Source of the DNA: Actinernus sp. WN-2022
Taxonomy: Eukaryota; Cnidaria; Anthozoa; Actiniaria; Actinernidae
Assembly: GCA_030867875.1 (NCBI GenBank)
Contig: JAOWCC010001634.1
Location: 53,664,021-53,728,020, forward strand
Reading direction: 5' to 3'
Length of the DNA: 64,000 bases
The notes under the pieces: model-generated
Databases searched by the model: none
What the model was told of the DNA's origin: nothing
The model's input: the letters and a program-made list of their open reading frames with translations, nothing else
Program-made: the position numbers and the translations under genes
In this document: positions 33,048 through 39,795 of the stretch, piece by piece
Numbering within the stretch: the stretch's first letter is position 1
Layout of the letters: every line of letters begins with the position of its first letter

Positions 33048-34370
33048 GGGGTCACGGCGATTATATATGTATATGTAGTTATGATATTGAATCATGTTTG
33101 CCGCGTAGCACTAGTAAGTGTAAAGAATGTAATATATAAAGTGGTAAGCTGTAGTGCTAAGTGTGCACGCCCTACGAGGGAAAGAGAAAAAAATCTCTGA
33201 CCCAAGTGGGTCTCGAACCCAACGACCTCCAGGTTACATGTCTGGCGCTCTACCAACTGAGCTATCAAGTCAGATGAGAGCAATCGTGGGTATTGGTGCG
33301 TTATATGGGGTCACGGCGATTATATATGTATATGCAGTTATGATATTGAATCATGTAGGCCGCGTAGCACTAGTAAGTGTAAAGAATGTAATATATAAAG
33401 TGGTAAGCTGTAGTGCTAAGTGTGCACGCCCTACGAGGGAAAGAGAAAAAATCTCTGACCCAAGTGGGACTCGAACCCAACGACCTCCAGGTTATATGTC
33501 TGGCGCTCTACCAACTGAGCTATCAAGTCAGATGAGAGCAATCGTGGGTATTGGTGCGTTATATGGGGTCACGGCGATTATATATGTATATGTAGTTATG
33601 ATATTGAATCATGTACTATTTTACTTGTACTGACCTTCTAGTAGGACTGTGATGGGAGATGTGACATCCTGCATCCGGGTCTGCTGAAGCAAAAGTCTTC
33701 CATCATCGAGAATGCGCTGTATGTGGCTCCCCCACCGAAAAATACCTTTTAAATAAATAATTATTAATTTTCTACATGTTAATTCACTTCAACAGGAAGG
33801 GCAGCACATGAAATGAAAACGTTAGTACCATTGGCCACATAGAGATCAAGGTTATCATCGCTTGGTCCAAATGCCTGAAAGAAATTGACAAGCATGTGAG
33901 TGACGGTTAAATAGACAACCACTCAGTTTAAAAGGATCTAATCGAGGATCTAATCGAGGATCAATAAGGTTATGAACTTGCAAGTCCTATAGATATCATG
34001 TACTTTATAGCGGAGCTCTCGCGTTAGATAAATGGACAAACATTCAGTTTAAAAAGGCTCTGCTTGAGGTTAAATGTCACATACTTTATAGCGGAGCTCC
34101 CACAGGGGCCTTTAGAGTGGAGCGCGATAGATTATAGAGAATGAATACGAAAGTTGAATACAAAAATATTCAGACCTCTTGTTTGCTTTTTTTCTAAAAT
34201 AGGTAAAATCTCATTCTGCTATTTCAGTTATTAGTTTTGCTGTGAGATCGTTCCAAGATAACGGCTGAACTTACCGGTTTAATATCAAATTCCAAAGCTT
34301 GTATGAAGTCTTCGCGTCGGATGAGAATCTTCTGTGCAGCATCAGGGTCGATCTCAAAGTTGTTTGTCAA
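7239..34370 (-). CDS. NSF: NSF, C-terminal half (ten exons; 5' part not found)
   Basis: N-ethylmaleimide-sensitive factor is a cytosolic AAA+ hexamer that, with alpha-SNAP, takes apart SNARE complexes after vesicle fusion. The minus-strand join is 34370-34275, 33874-33829, 33745-33635, 28523-28390, 20953-20887, 11712-11633, 9495-9361, 8082-8021, 7940-7889, 7298-7239. These 843 bp encode about 280 residues: the end of D1 and the full D2 domain, which in NSF serves mainly hexamer assembly. Visible motifs are the D2 P-loop [22 protein letters not shown], the Walker B-like [10 protein letters not shown] (Asp-Asp as in NSF D2), [26 protein letters not shown] and [13 protein letters not shown]. Every junction has GT/AG and all phases agree. 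Introns range from about 80 bp to 9.2 kb and are crowded with mobile DNA. The upstream exons (N domain, most of D1) were not located up to 64000. Confidence 0.95.
7889..7940 (-). CDS. NSF: NSF exon 9 of those seen
   Basis: Encodes [17 protein letters not shown], the highly conserved WIGIKKLL-type helix of NSF D2. The acceptor is cttatgatag and the donor CAG|gtactt. It is 52 bp long and completes a split Arg codon at its 5' end. Confidence 0.93.
8021..8082 (-). CDS. NSF: NSF exon 8 of those seen
   Basis: Encodes [20 protein letters not shown] plus a split codon. The acceptor is atatcttttcag and the donor GAG|gtaaat. It is the variable, acidic part of D2 just before the conserved IGIKKLL helix, so identity rests on position and phase more than on conservation. 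Confidence 0.85.
8222..8640 (+). repeat. Degenerate tandem repeats in an NSF intron
   Basis: Imperfect copies of a unit with ggatctaaa, gtcctgac and tacagaagagtgactgaa start near 8246, 8433 and 8482. A longer segment (ttgacaagttgatttttgat) is also duplicated (about 8370 and 8580). No gene. Confidence 0.6.
8700..8955 (+). repeat. Three tandem ~88-bp units
   Basis: Units starting near 8710, 8797 and 8885 share aacaaaacagacaagc, acgtac and ttataattgct. It lies in the intron between NSF exons 9495-9361 and 8082-8021. Confidence 0.75.
8965..9345 (-). mobile_element. 5'-truncated LINE 3' end
   Basis: Read on the minus strand it ends in a (gat)n-like tail (8965-8985). Its last coding stretch contains [18 protein letters not shown] and NGFKSRL, the typical end of the CR1-type ORF2. 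Only the 3' end was inserted. It abuts an NSF exon by about 15 bp without disturbing it. Confidence 0.75.
9361..9495 (-). CDS. NSF: NSF exon 7 of those seen
   Basis: Encodes 45 residues beginning [16 protein letters not shown] and ending [11 protein letters not shown]. This matches the sensor-1 region of NSF D2 (GTTS) and the following strand (NTVIHVPYL). The acceptor is ctcaattgccag and the donor AGG|gtcagt; both ends are in phase 0. Confidence 0.95.
9712..10731. mobile_element. piggyBac-like non-autonomous element, copy 1
   Basis: A 1,020-bp element with ends CCCTTTCACT and AGTGAAAGGG, flanked by TTAA on both sides (9708-9711 and 10732-10735), the hallmark of piggyBac insertion. It has no transposase frame. 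The second copy (31756-32774) is closely similar over the whole length. The short frames seen inside are shared by both copies and have no recognised domain. Confidence 0.9.
10783..10945 (+). repeat. Dispersed repeat (copy of 4208-4353)
   Basis: Starts atgtgcaatattttcc; about 160 bp long and diverged from the copy in the foldback element. Confidence 0.55.
10946..11630. other. AT-rich intron sequence with simple repeats
   Basis: No gene is seen. It contains gac/aac-type triplets and (aat)n near 11280-11320, possibly the tail of a minus-strand LINE, and a duplicated 20-mer (gtctgctgagccaaatcaa) at about 11501-11539. Confidence 0.4.
11633..11712 (-). CDS. NSF: NSF exon 6 of those seen
   Basis: Completes a split Asp codon and encodes [20 protein letters not shown] followed by KKKLRK. 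This is the strongly conserved NSF D2 stretch after Walker B. The acceptor is ttgtttcag at 11713-11715 and the donor AAG|gtatta. Its 5' end and acceptor are copied twice more upstream in the intron (see 11657-11885). Confidence 0.96.
11657..11885 (+). repeat. Tandem triplication of an NSF 3' splice junction
   Basis: The block atagaaacatagtctgaaac, which is the complement of the exon start plus its acceptor, appears at 11701, 11766 and 11835. Each copy includes about 40 nt of exon-like sequence and the adjoining intron. Spacing is 65 and 69 bp. The copy at 11701 belongs to the real exon; the other two are decoys that keep the acceptor AG. Confidence 0.9.
12079..12571 (+). repeat. Dispersed repeat, long copy
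   Basis: Starts acccgagtgaaaaatacatt and ends ccttaaacacaagactaaag. An inverted, shorter copy is at 20119-20476. Non-coding; a candidate SINE or MITE consensus. Confidence 0.7.
13021..13350 (+). repeat. (TAATGATAATGG)n microsatellite
   Basis: AT-rich simple repeats, first (taa/ata)n at 13030-13100, then imperfect 12-bp taatgataatgg units at 13145-13345. Confidence 0.9.
13490..14060 (+). repeat. GATAG/CTATC-rich ~125-bp satellite
   Basis: About four degenerate units contain gatagtaaaaaactagccta, cctatct and aaaactatctgcat. The many inverted gatag/ctatc pairs would allow extensive folding. No gene. Confidence 0.8.
14100..14931. other. No recognisable gene
   Basis: Open frames at 14137-14394 and 14319-14519 have no identifiable domain and are probably chance frames in intron DNA. 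Confidence 0.35.
14932..15015. repeat. Imperfect hairpin
   Basis: gaattgctaattaggatgaa pairs with ttcatcctaattaagaattc, and inner ttttatataaag is repeated in each arm. Possibly a small MITE. Confidence 0.6.
15016..16140. other. No recognisable gene
   Basis: Intron-like sequence with a short inverted pair (aaaacactcgcag and ctgtgagtgtttt, about 15571-15635). The frame at 15873-16229 has no domain and overlaps the next inverted-repeat element. Confidence 0.35.
16141..16291. mobile_element. Short inverted-repeat element (MITE)
   Basis: Arms of about 47 bp (16141-16187 and 16245-16291) share accggtttcac/gtgaaaccgcggt ends and aaactggagg inverted. Non-coding. Confidence 0.65.
16750..17130 (+). 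pseudogene. LINE reverse-transcriptase fragment
   Basis: A partial RT palm domain: [16 protein letters not shown] (motif A region), [16 protein letters not shown] (motif B, x-QG-x-x-SP) and LLYADDL (motif C, YADD catalytic pair). The finger, thumb and endonuclease parts are missing and the frame breaks on both sides. It resembles L2/RTE-X-type RTs more than the CR1-like copies elsewhere in the window. A dead fragment in an NSF intron. Confidence 0.75.
17153..17704 (-). CDS. Unidentified open frame, 183 codons
   Basis: The longest unexplained frame in the left half. It has no ATG at its 5' limit (GTG at 17704); the first ATG codon is residue 29 ([16 protein letters not shown]). The product would be basic, with a Lys/Arg-rich segment (SRVKKSKKQ) and conserved-looking Trp and Cys residues ([21 protein letters not shown]). 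I do not recognise the family. The 5' end overlaps a sequence that recurs inverted at about 19009-19055, so the frame may be an exon of a mobile element between those copies. It could also be an exon of an unknown gene. Confidence 0.4.
   Translation of the reverse strand: MTCRLYFKPAAVTHLEDVTEQDAVCDVEMTKFQARRLFRAYKEWKASRVKKSKKQQPSNLPVFMANNKAVVITLPPAFQGFLATRDGGRSIIVPSKTLQKKWQNLWYENPLNPFQEASHSFILKMCESGQYAFPNMRACVLWARKERDTRISLLLAAEKNTKGWTLYHKKTSIYGALSILQSR
18119..18500. mobile_element. MITE with ~95-bp terminal inverted repeats
   Basis: Left arm 18119-18210 and right arm 18405-18500 share ctgctatgcagacgta and cttcgaattt with poly-A/T. The ends are themselves partly palindromic (gcagac/gtctgc). 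The spacer is about 195 bp and non-coding. Confidence 0.8.
18960..19030 (+). repeat. 12-bp tandem repeat gtgacctgtaac
   Basis: Five to six head-to-tail copies of tgacctgtaacg with small changes, then actttaaacctgccg. The latter piece is an inverted copy of 17655-17706. Confidence 0.85.
19281..19376. repeat. Near-perfect palindrome, 45-bp arms
   Basis: The arms 19281-19325 and 19332-19376 differ at one base and are separated by 6 nt (ttcgtg). It contains actggtagtacga inverted. The left flank is AT-rich. Probably a minimal hairpin element or a replication-generated foldback. Confidence 0.9.
19400..20118. other. No recognisable gene
   Basis: Intron-like DNA. It includes a C-homopolymer of 14-15 bases near 19974-19987. 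The 90-codon frame at 19332-19604 is partly a reading of the palindrome. Confidence 0.35.
20119..20476 (-). repeat. Dispersed repeat, inverted short copy
   Basis: A minus-strand copy of 12079-12571: ctttagtcttgtgtttaagg at one end, ttgagcccaaatgtg and cactcgggta at the other. About 135 bp shorter, so internally deleted. Confidence 0.75.
20887..20953 (-). CDS. NSF: NSF exon 5 of those seen
   Basis: Encodes [20 protein letters not shown], then LL and a split codon. It holds the D2 Walker B segment (IIMDD) of NSF. The acceptor is ctgcatcccag and the donor CTTG|gtatgt. It is 67 bp in length; the phases match both neighbours. Confidence 0.96.
21390..21576. repeat. Inverted repeat with a G/C homopurine-homopyrimidine centre
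   Basis: Arms of about 75 bp (21390-21467 and 21504-21576) share gcggccgccatattgg and gagcgtgattgagacc inverted. The ~35-bp centre is gggg/cccc-rich (ctccccccaccccctcccc). Weaker pairing extends to about 21345 and 21600. Contains an internal NotI-like palindrome. Confidence 0.85.
21620..22310. other. No recognisable gene
   Basis: Short tandem gatgccgaac units (21985-22016); otherwise unremarkable intron DNA. Confidence 0.35.
23315..23527 (+). CDS. Unidentified short frame inside the TTAA element
   Basis: A 70-codon frame ([20 protein letters not shown], then a Lys-rich stretch [19 protein letters not shown]). It looks more protein-like than its neighbours and may continue after the stop as [20 protein letters not shown] preceding acidic stretch at about 22890-22970 ([19 protein letters not shown]) could be another exon of the same cargo gene. 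The family was not recognised. Confidence 0.3.
   Translation: MATGTPTLYFMKIILAAVDHNIHLFCKPVETKSGHGKFSKRTQKYHAEVKEEKIYTYMYVYFSYMTAQML
24995..25810. mobile_element. Inverted-repeat element with TAGCCT end
   Basis: The left part (TAGCCTC at 24995; ttctcaccccacaacgcctg) returns inverted at about 25745-25800 (aggcatttgtggggtgagaa). The subterminal sequence tgaccaatcagaattagc and gttgaccttcaccttgg matches the left end of the RecQ-carrying element at 36060-36120. A related end is near 26340-26385 (gggaatggaatgtgttgctc). So this is a relative or decayed copy of that family. Confidence 0.6.
25811..27480. other. No recognisable gene inside the TTAA element
   Basis: AT-rich sequence. Overlapping opposite-strand frames at 26904-27182 and 26914-27123 have no recognisable domain. 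Confidence 0.35.
28111..28362 (+). repeat. Three tandem ~90-bp units
   Basis: gattagagatcgt starts at 28121, 28211 and 28301, followed by gagttggata and ttgttc. The array lies between the TTAA element and the NSF P-loop exon. Confidence 0.8.
28390..28523 (-). CDS. NSF: NSF exon 4 of those seen (D2 P-loop)
   Basis: Completes a split Gly codon and encodes [20 protein letters not shown], then [20 protein letters not shown] and NIKK. It holds the D2 Walker A lysine. The acceptor is cctgtctag and the donor AAG|gtgagt. A longer open frame over it reads into both introns and is not the real product. Confidence 0.97.
28850..29605 (+). repeat. 37-bp minisatellite built from the NSF exon-3 splice donor
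   Basis: About 20 head-to-tail copies of a 37-bp unit, actatttcacttgtactgat followed by cttctagcaggactgtg. The complement of each unit holds the last ~17 nt of the NSF exon at 33635-33745 plus the first ~20 nt of its intron, including the 5' splice site. In about 12 copies the donor GT reads AT (gatc instead of gacc on the plus strand). Five copies keep the exact donor (near 28870, 29350, 29389, 29426, 29464). The original junction is at 33613-33655, now 4 kb away. Confidence 0.93.
29673..29745 (-). tRNA. tRNA-derived sequence (SINE head), copy 1
   Basis: 73 bp that fold as a tRNA: acceptor stem gacttga/ttgggtc with G-U pairs, A box tagctcagttggtagagc and B box gggttcgagtccc. The anticodon loop is catgtaa, which lacks T at position 33, so it is probably a SINE head or pseudo-tRNA rather than a working tRNA. 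Confidence 0.6.
30071..31755 (+). pseudogene. LINE ORF2 reverse transcriptase (broken)
   Basis: A 414-codon open stretch with RT motifs: [26 protein letters not shown] (motif A), [13 protein letters not shown] (motif B) and KYADDSNL (motif C, catalytic Asp pair kept). A TAA at 31313-31315 breaks it; coding-like sequence resumes in the same frame ([16 protein letters not shown]) and reaches 31633 and beyond. The upstream endonuclease remnant (29806-30070) is full of stops and frame changes. After the 1.02-kb insertion, the C-terminal coding resumes at about 32779 ([16 protein letters not shown]) to 32890. Confidence 0.85.
31756..32774. mobile_element. piggyBac-like non-autonomous element, copy 2
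   Basis: Same 1.02-kb element as 9712-10731. It is flanked by TTAA (31752-31755 and 32775-32778) and inserted in the C-terminal coding part of the LINE. The right end has lost a G (gtgaaaggtt). The order LINE first, TTAA element later is therefore clear here. Confidence 0.9.
33199..33271 (-). tRNA. tRNA-derived sequence (SINE head), copy 2
   Basis: As copy 1, with one change in the B-box arm (gggttcgagaccc). The surrounding 259-bp unit is complete. Confidence 0.6.
33457..33529 (-). tRNA. tRNA-derived sequence (SINE head), copy 3
   Basis: As copy 1, but the anticodon loop reads catataa. Loop variation between neighbouring units argues against selection for decoding. Confidence 0.55.
33635..33745 (-). 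CDS. NSF: NSF exon 3 of those seen
   Basis: Encodes the link between D1 and the D2 P-loop: [20 protein letters not shown], then [16 protein letters not shown]. The LDDG...QQT pattern is typical of NSF. The donor is GAAG|gtcagt at 33634. This last stretch is the parent of the 37-bp minisatellite. Confidence 0.95.
33829..33874 (-). CDS. NSF: NSF exon 2 of those seen
   Basis: A 46-bp micro-exon encoding [15 protein letters not shown] plus one base. The acceptor is atttctttcag and the donor AATG|gtacta. The intron to the next exon is only 83 bp. Confidence 0.9.
33905..34115 (+). repeat. Short duplicated intron segments
   Basis: catactttatagcggagctc occurs near 33998 and 34078 and cattcagtttaaaa-like sequence twice; gatctaatcga is tandemly doubled at about 33935. 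No gene. Confidence 0.55.
34275..34370 (-). CDS. NSF: NSF exon 1 of those seen (end of D1)
   Basis: Encodes 32 residues: [20 protein letters not shown], then [12 protein letters not shown]. The pattern (R)EDF..ALE.DIKP is the D1-D2 boundary of NSF. The acceptor is tcttttctgttaaag and the donor CCG|gtaagt. No earlier exon was found. Confidence 0.94.
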
Positions 34371-34379
34371 CTTTAACAG

Positions 34380-35550
34380 AAAAGAGAAAAGCATTTAATT
34401 TTCATAAGAACAAGAGGCCCTGAGTGGCCTTAACTCGGGCCACCTAGGAATAGATGAATTGAATACATGTAGTTCTAGCATATTTTTGTGTCATACATGG
34501 TTTGTGCTAGGGGAGCCAGATAACTGATTCACTACTGATGCTTGTGATAATTGAAGGACTCATGTGTGCAAAAATGGCGTAAGTGACTCTTGATCACATT
34601 CTAAATTCTCCTTCAATTTCTTTGTTTTCTAAGGAAGAATTTAGAATGTGATCAAGAATCACTTATGCCCTTTTTGCACACAACCTTTCAATTTATAAAT
34701 AATGGATGACCTTTCGTAGGAATGTAATCACATGGTTGTACTAGATGCAAACAAAATCATAATTCATATATTTAAAGGCACTTGTATGAGATCGGTAGTG
34801 TTATTAGCAAAACCTGTTTGTAAATGCTACTTTCCACCTCCAATCGATCTTTCTAAAACAGCATTTTTAAAGATAGCTTGCCATCCAGCATCCATGGCAG
34901 TCTTTACCATGGAGATCAAAAGCTCAATTCATTCGTTGACAAAGTATTATACCAGCACATGACTATTTCCTATAAAAGGCCAATTACAACTGCTCCAGGT
35001 AATTATAATAAATCAACTTCACATAACAGTCACTGAACTTATTAAAACTTGCTCAAAAATATTACAATATTATTTGTATTTTTTTTTGTATTTTGGAAAA
35101 CAATTCTTTTTAGCAGGGTTACCAACCCATACTTTTCAACATTTTTAGAAATCATTTTTAGGATTCATGGACTGATATTATTTCTAACTTCACTGTCCAA
35201 ACATAGGTGCTATTGTAGTATACATGTACATGTAACTTTTCCTTTAGCTAATAGCTTATTTAAAATTAAATATCCCTTGTGAATATTTAGGGGTGTGTCG
35301 TTCTAAATGTGAAATAAAGCTGCATGCAGTTTTATTTTCGAGTAGAATGGTGACTTTTCAAATATTAGTGCTCATGTTCGTTTTCTACATTTTGAAGGAG
35401 ACTGAAATTTATAACGAAACATGTGGTGTGATTTCCACTCGTTTTTTTTCGATGACTGGGTCTGGGGTTGCCAATCCCGACTTCTTACTCATGACATGAA
35501 GTGACAGAGTAAAAGTGCTCATGCTGGCTAAAGAGGAATCGGTCCATTTA
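34380..35550. other. No recognisable gene
   Basis: A short inverted pair sits at about 34560-34675 (ttagaatgtgatcaag and cttgatcacattctaa). No NSF exon was found here. Confidence 0.4.
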
Positions 35551-35554
35551 CTAA

Positions 35555-35960
35555 GTCAAGTCAATCTTTATTTATCATATAATTATATGTTTACACACAA
35601 AATAAAATAACATATATAATACAGTATGTTTCTTTTGTTATTTGTTTGTTTGTTTGTATCTTTTGTCTATCTCAATTATTGTAGATCTATGTGGAATATG
35701 TTATATTATCTATATTAATAGTATGTATACATGGAAGGTGTTCAGTGAGAAAAACTCCAAGGAGCTTGTACAGGCACTGACAACCATGGGCTGCAAAATT
35801 GTATAATTGAATAAATCAGCACTGCGAGTAGAAGTACATCGGTACAACAAAAGAACATAGATTATGAACAGAAAAACAAACAAATAGTCAATAATTAGGA
35901 TTCATGTTTTTAGTTGTAAAAGATGTGATTTAAGTCTAGCCTGAACAATATTTAAGGAAG
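35555..35960 (-). mobile_element. 5'-truncated LINE 3' end
   Basis: On the minus strand the last coding residues read NIVQARLKSHLLQLKT before a stop, then an AT-rich 3' tail ending at gataaataaagattgact. A CR1-like 3' fragment. Confidence 0.6.
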
Positions 35961-36143
35961 TGCTTGGGTTATAGTAGCCTCCTTTGCAGGCATTCTTTGT
36001 GTTGGTCCTAAACTCCCTCCCCACTAACGCCTGCTCAACCGAGCGACACATTCCGTTCCCAGGGCTTGACCAATCAGAGCTAACCTCCTAAAATCTGGAA
36101 GGTTGACCTTCACCTTGACCAACTGACTCGCGCCAAATAACAA

Positions 36144-36476
36144 GATGGCGGAGCTCGAGCAGGCGTTGTTCAAGATAAATGATCTTAATTCTTATCATAG
36201 GAAGCGTTGATTCAGTTCGTCAAAAGCGACCAAGATGTATTTGTAAATCTTCCAACAGGAGCTGGAAAATCGATGATTTACCTCGCTCTTCTGCCGATTT
36301 TTGATGCAATTTCTTCTGCGGTTTGTGGTCACATAGTTGTTGCCTATCACCACTCGTTGGGTCTCATGAAAGACCAGGTCAGTAGTTTTCGATGTCTAGG
36401 CATATCTTCAGTGAGCCTCAGTGACATAAAAACAGAGGAGTTACAGGACGTAAGGAAAATTTCTCGTTGTTTATGA
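36144..36476 (+). pseudogene. RecQ-like helicase, N-terminal part (frameshifted)
   Basis: The ATG at 36144 opens MAELEQALFKINDLNSYHR; a one-base shift near 36200 leads into the frame starting MIQFVKSDQDVFVNLP. That frame has an intact P-loop (LPTGAGKS; compare PPTGSGRS in the foldback copy) and a motif Ia-like region with SLGLMKDQV, typical of RecQ-family helicases. It stops at 36474 in sequence that could be a splice boundary (DVRK). No motif II (DExH) or later motifs were found downstream. It is either a decayed gene or the first exons of a split one. Confidence 0.75.
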
Positions 36477-36479
36477 ACT

Positions 36480-39400
36480 ACAGAGGCTTGGTTAAAAAAC
36501 GAACGCCGTGGAGAAAGTTGTTGTCGAGCAAGACTTCAGAGGTCCAACCCATAAGGCCATATGCCACAACATTACAATTGTGCAACAGAATGCATGTGTG
36601 GAGCTTCTGAATGTGGATACCTTACCAAATTTCCCATTAATCACAAGCAAGAAACTTCAACACCCATTATTACAATAACAATAACAATATCAGATGAACA
36701 GCAGAATGTGGTTTTGTCACCCTGGTTTCCTACCATAAATTCTAGTGGTAAATTGTTAAAGGCTTGGTTTTTCTGAATTGCAAATTGATCAAGTTATGAA
36801 AAACTGTGACAAACTGTTGAGGTACAATGTGATGAAAGAGATGATAAATCTGAAGAGTCTGCTGACAGTGATTATGATTACATTGGCATTCATTGGGAAT
36901 GGAATATTTTATTAGATGATGACCTGATTGATCTAGCAGTAGATTGTCTGCTTCTCTTCTTACTCCCATGATAATTCAATGGATTTTAATATTCCTACTG
37001 TGGCTGTATGTGCATTAGAGCATATGACCATTTCATCTGTTTATTTTTTTTATTTTTTTGAAAATCATCAGTGTACACTGTTCCAGGGGGTGGGGTGAGA
37101 CTTCCATATAGTGGGTCCTTTCTTTACATGCTTGCCTCATTAGCATAAATTGTACTTTAGGCTACAAACAAACCAACTCCATATATCAAAAAAGATATCA
37201 CACTTAGTAATCACTGGAAAATTTAGAGTGATATTTTGAATATTTTTGGCGCAGTTGGCTTTTGAAAGCAGTAAAAATTTACAAAGAATGTATGGATCCT
37301 TGGGAGGGGGGGGGGGGTATGGTTTTTCGAGTTTATGGTCTTAGACAGGGTATCCATTTTCACATCGACAGATCTTGAACAGGGTATAGTCTAGTGCTTG
37401 ATGAAGACTTATTTAATTATGACAGTCATTATACAAGATCACAATAAACGCTGACATCCAAGTATATATAATTTGTTATTTGTCTTATAGAGCGATATAA
37501 AGTTTTTGTGTCTTAAACAGGGTAAGGGTTTCAGAGCCCTAGCGGTACACCCCTACCCAACTTTGGGTAGAATACCCCCCTGGAGTATGGATGTTTCAGC
37601 TGTGTGGCAAGAGTTTCACATATAGCCATAACAATATTCTTTGTAAAATTTTACGTTTTTAATTAATGATAAGGCCTCAATTTATTCAACCTATCACTCT
37701 CAAAATGTAAACAAATGACGTCAGTATAGATTCCCCTATATAACGTATACAGGATAGGGTATGGTTTTCAAACATTTTAGTCTGGGGCAGCGTATATAAA
37801 TTCCCCCCATTTTGCCATTTTGGTCTGGGGCATGGTATCAATGTTTTCAGAAAATGGGTATCTTTTTACTGCCTTTAGTTTAGAATATAGGGTTGCAACA
37901 GGATTTGAAGGGATTGAAGGGCCCAGCAGCACACTACCACCCAAATTTCTCTAGAGTAGCTCCCCAGGTGCACTGTACATGTATATAAGTGAGCACTTGT
38001 CATTCAGCCTCGTATTATACAACAGGCAACCAAACATTAACATTGTTTTAAAAATTAGGCCATTGCATTAAATTTTTGTTCTCCCTGGTATGTTCTCCCT
38101 GGTATGTTGTCTCCCTGGTATGTTGTCTCCCTGGTATGTTGTCACACATACTTAAGTTAAAAGACCTTGTATTTCTTGGGGGATTTCTTGTTAAACTGGC
38201 AAACAGTAAAAAGCATTTTTATGGGGGTATTTTAGTGTTTTATTGGGGTACTTCCATTTGTATACTCATTTCGGTTGGATTTTCTGAGCGGGTATTAAAT
38301 ACATGTAAATCCAATGAAATTTGTAACGATCTTGGGGGTATTTGCCATTTAACCTCCTCAACCAGGAGGAGGGGATTACGAAAATTAAATGCAATGGTCC
38401 ATTAGCTGGTCTAGCTTAACCTTTTTTATGTATTTCAAGGAATGACTCCTATAACATATAATCGTTTGCACAGGTTGAGAACTTGCTTGCAAAGTGGAAA
38501 AAATTGTTTGCACTGGAGCAGTATAATCCAAAAAAATTGTTTGTATGGCCATATTTCTCACCCCCCTCCAAGAAAATAATGGTCTATAAGTACATTGTAA
38601 CTTTTTTTAAATTTAACTGAAGATTTCCTGTCTTGAGCATAATACCCAATGTGGCAGCTGTAGCATTCATTTAGGAATTCCTCTGTTTTAAAAGTACTGA
38701 TCCTGCTAAAGCCATGCTTGGTAGCCATTTGGCGTCTTTAGAGACTTTAGATGATATAGATCCCTAGTGTTGGTGCCCTCTCCTGCCATTCTTCACACAG
38801 TGGTTGAAATTAACAATACCAGTATCCTTTCGTGTCTTTCGCAAAAGCAATGGATTCTTTCGTGAACATAGCCCACTGACTTCGCTTGAAATAAGATGAA
38901 GAACATGTTCTATGATCAGTTTCCTCAAAGGTTTACACTTCAAGGCAGCTTTTACAAGGGATTCGTACTCTTATTTTTCTTCAAAGTCTTGTTAAAAGCC
39001 TTCAATGGATATTCGACTGATACTCTTACCGCCGACTCTCCTGAACCCTTGAAGGAATTACGAATAGGATTAGAGGTCAAGTTCCAGTACGAGTGTTTAA
39101 GAGATTTGAGGGCTTGAAACACAGTTTAAATAAACTTTATTTTATTAACTGGATCGCTTGAAGTTGAAGTGCAGGCGTGATATTCTATCGTCGGTAGTGC
39201 CAGTGCTGGTAAGGGAAAAGCTAGTGCTGTATTGCAGTGCCATTATCATGCGAATGACCGCCAGAAGAAGTACAAATGGTAGAATAGTTAACAGTGTAGT
39301 CACCAAATGTTGTTTTTATTGTCGTAGTCATTGTACCGTGTTTTGCCTCTCGTTTAGTGTTCGTTTTGTGATCATGCAGTGTTTCAGGTTTCGGCTAGTG

Positions 39401-39795
39401 CTCGTTAGTGTTCGTGTATCATTCGTGCGTTCTTCGTATCTCGTTTAGTCAGGCGTTCCTCGTTCATTGTATAAATTAGTTTTGGCGCGTAATTCGTTTA
39501 GTTAGTGGCCGCCAATGTTGAACCTAAATAGTCGGTAAGTGAATATTGCTCAGTTTGTAATTTGTATCAGTCCTTTATTTGTATATTTGTCTATGTGCTT
39601 ATTTTATGTATCTGTTCGTTTACTAGAAAACCTGGTTCATAGCTAGTTTGGGATGTTATAGCTGTTCTGCAGTCATTTGTGGCCGTAATAGTGCGAATGC
39701 CTCATTAAACCTGAGTTATCGACGATTGGTTCACCTAAAAACAAGATAAGGTCGTTACAAACAGTTTCAAAACGAAGGGATTTAGCTGCATTTGT
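36480..39795. other. Interior of the helicase element, no clear gene
   Basis: Contains a tandem ctccctggtatgttgt block (38086-38145, four units), a G run (37303-37316), and low-quality frames at 38076-38405, 38896-39117 and 39158-39448 without recognisable domains. Confidence 0.4.

Larger units (their letters stand above)
29607..33611 (+). repeat. Three tandem ~259-bp tRNA-derived units, split by a LINE
   Basis: Units begin aatatataaagtggtaagct at 29607, 33131 and 33390. The first unit is interrupted near 29792 by a LINE and resumes near 33042 (atatggggtcacggcg). Each unit carries one minus-strand tRNA-like sequence. The 15-mer actattttacttgta flanks the whole block, either as a target duplication or as the minisatellite's own sequence. 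Confidence 0.85.

Noticed and set aside
33154..33633. 159-codon frame with internal duplication
   Set aside because: It is the complement of two tandem tRNA-derived units; the repeated peptide comes from the 259-bp repeat, not from a gene.
39158..39448. 96-codon frame as a receptor-like or membrane protein
   Set aside because: Val/Arg/Ser composition comes from gtgttcgt-type repeats; no domain or splice context supports it.
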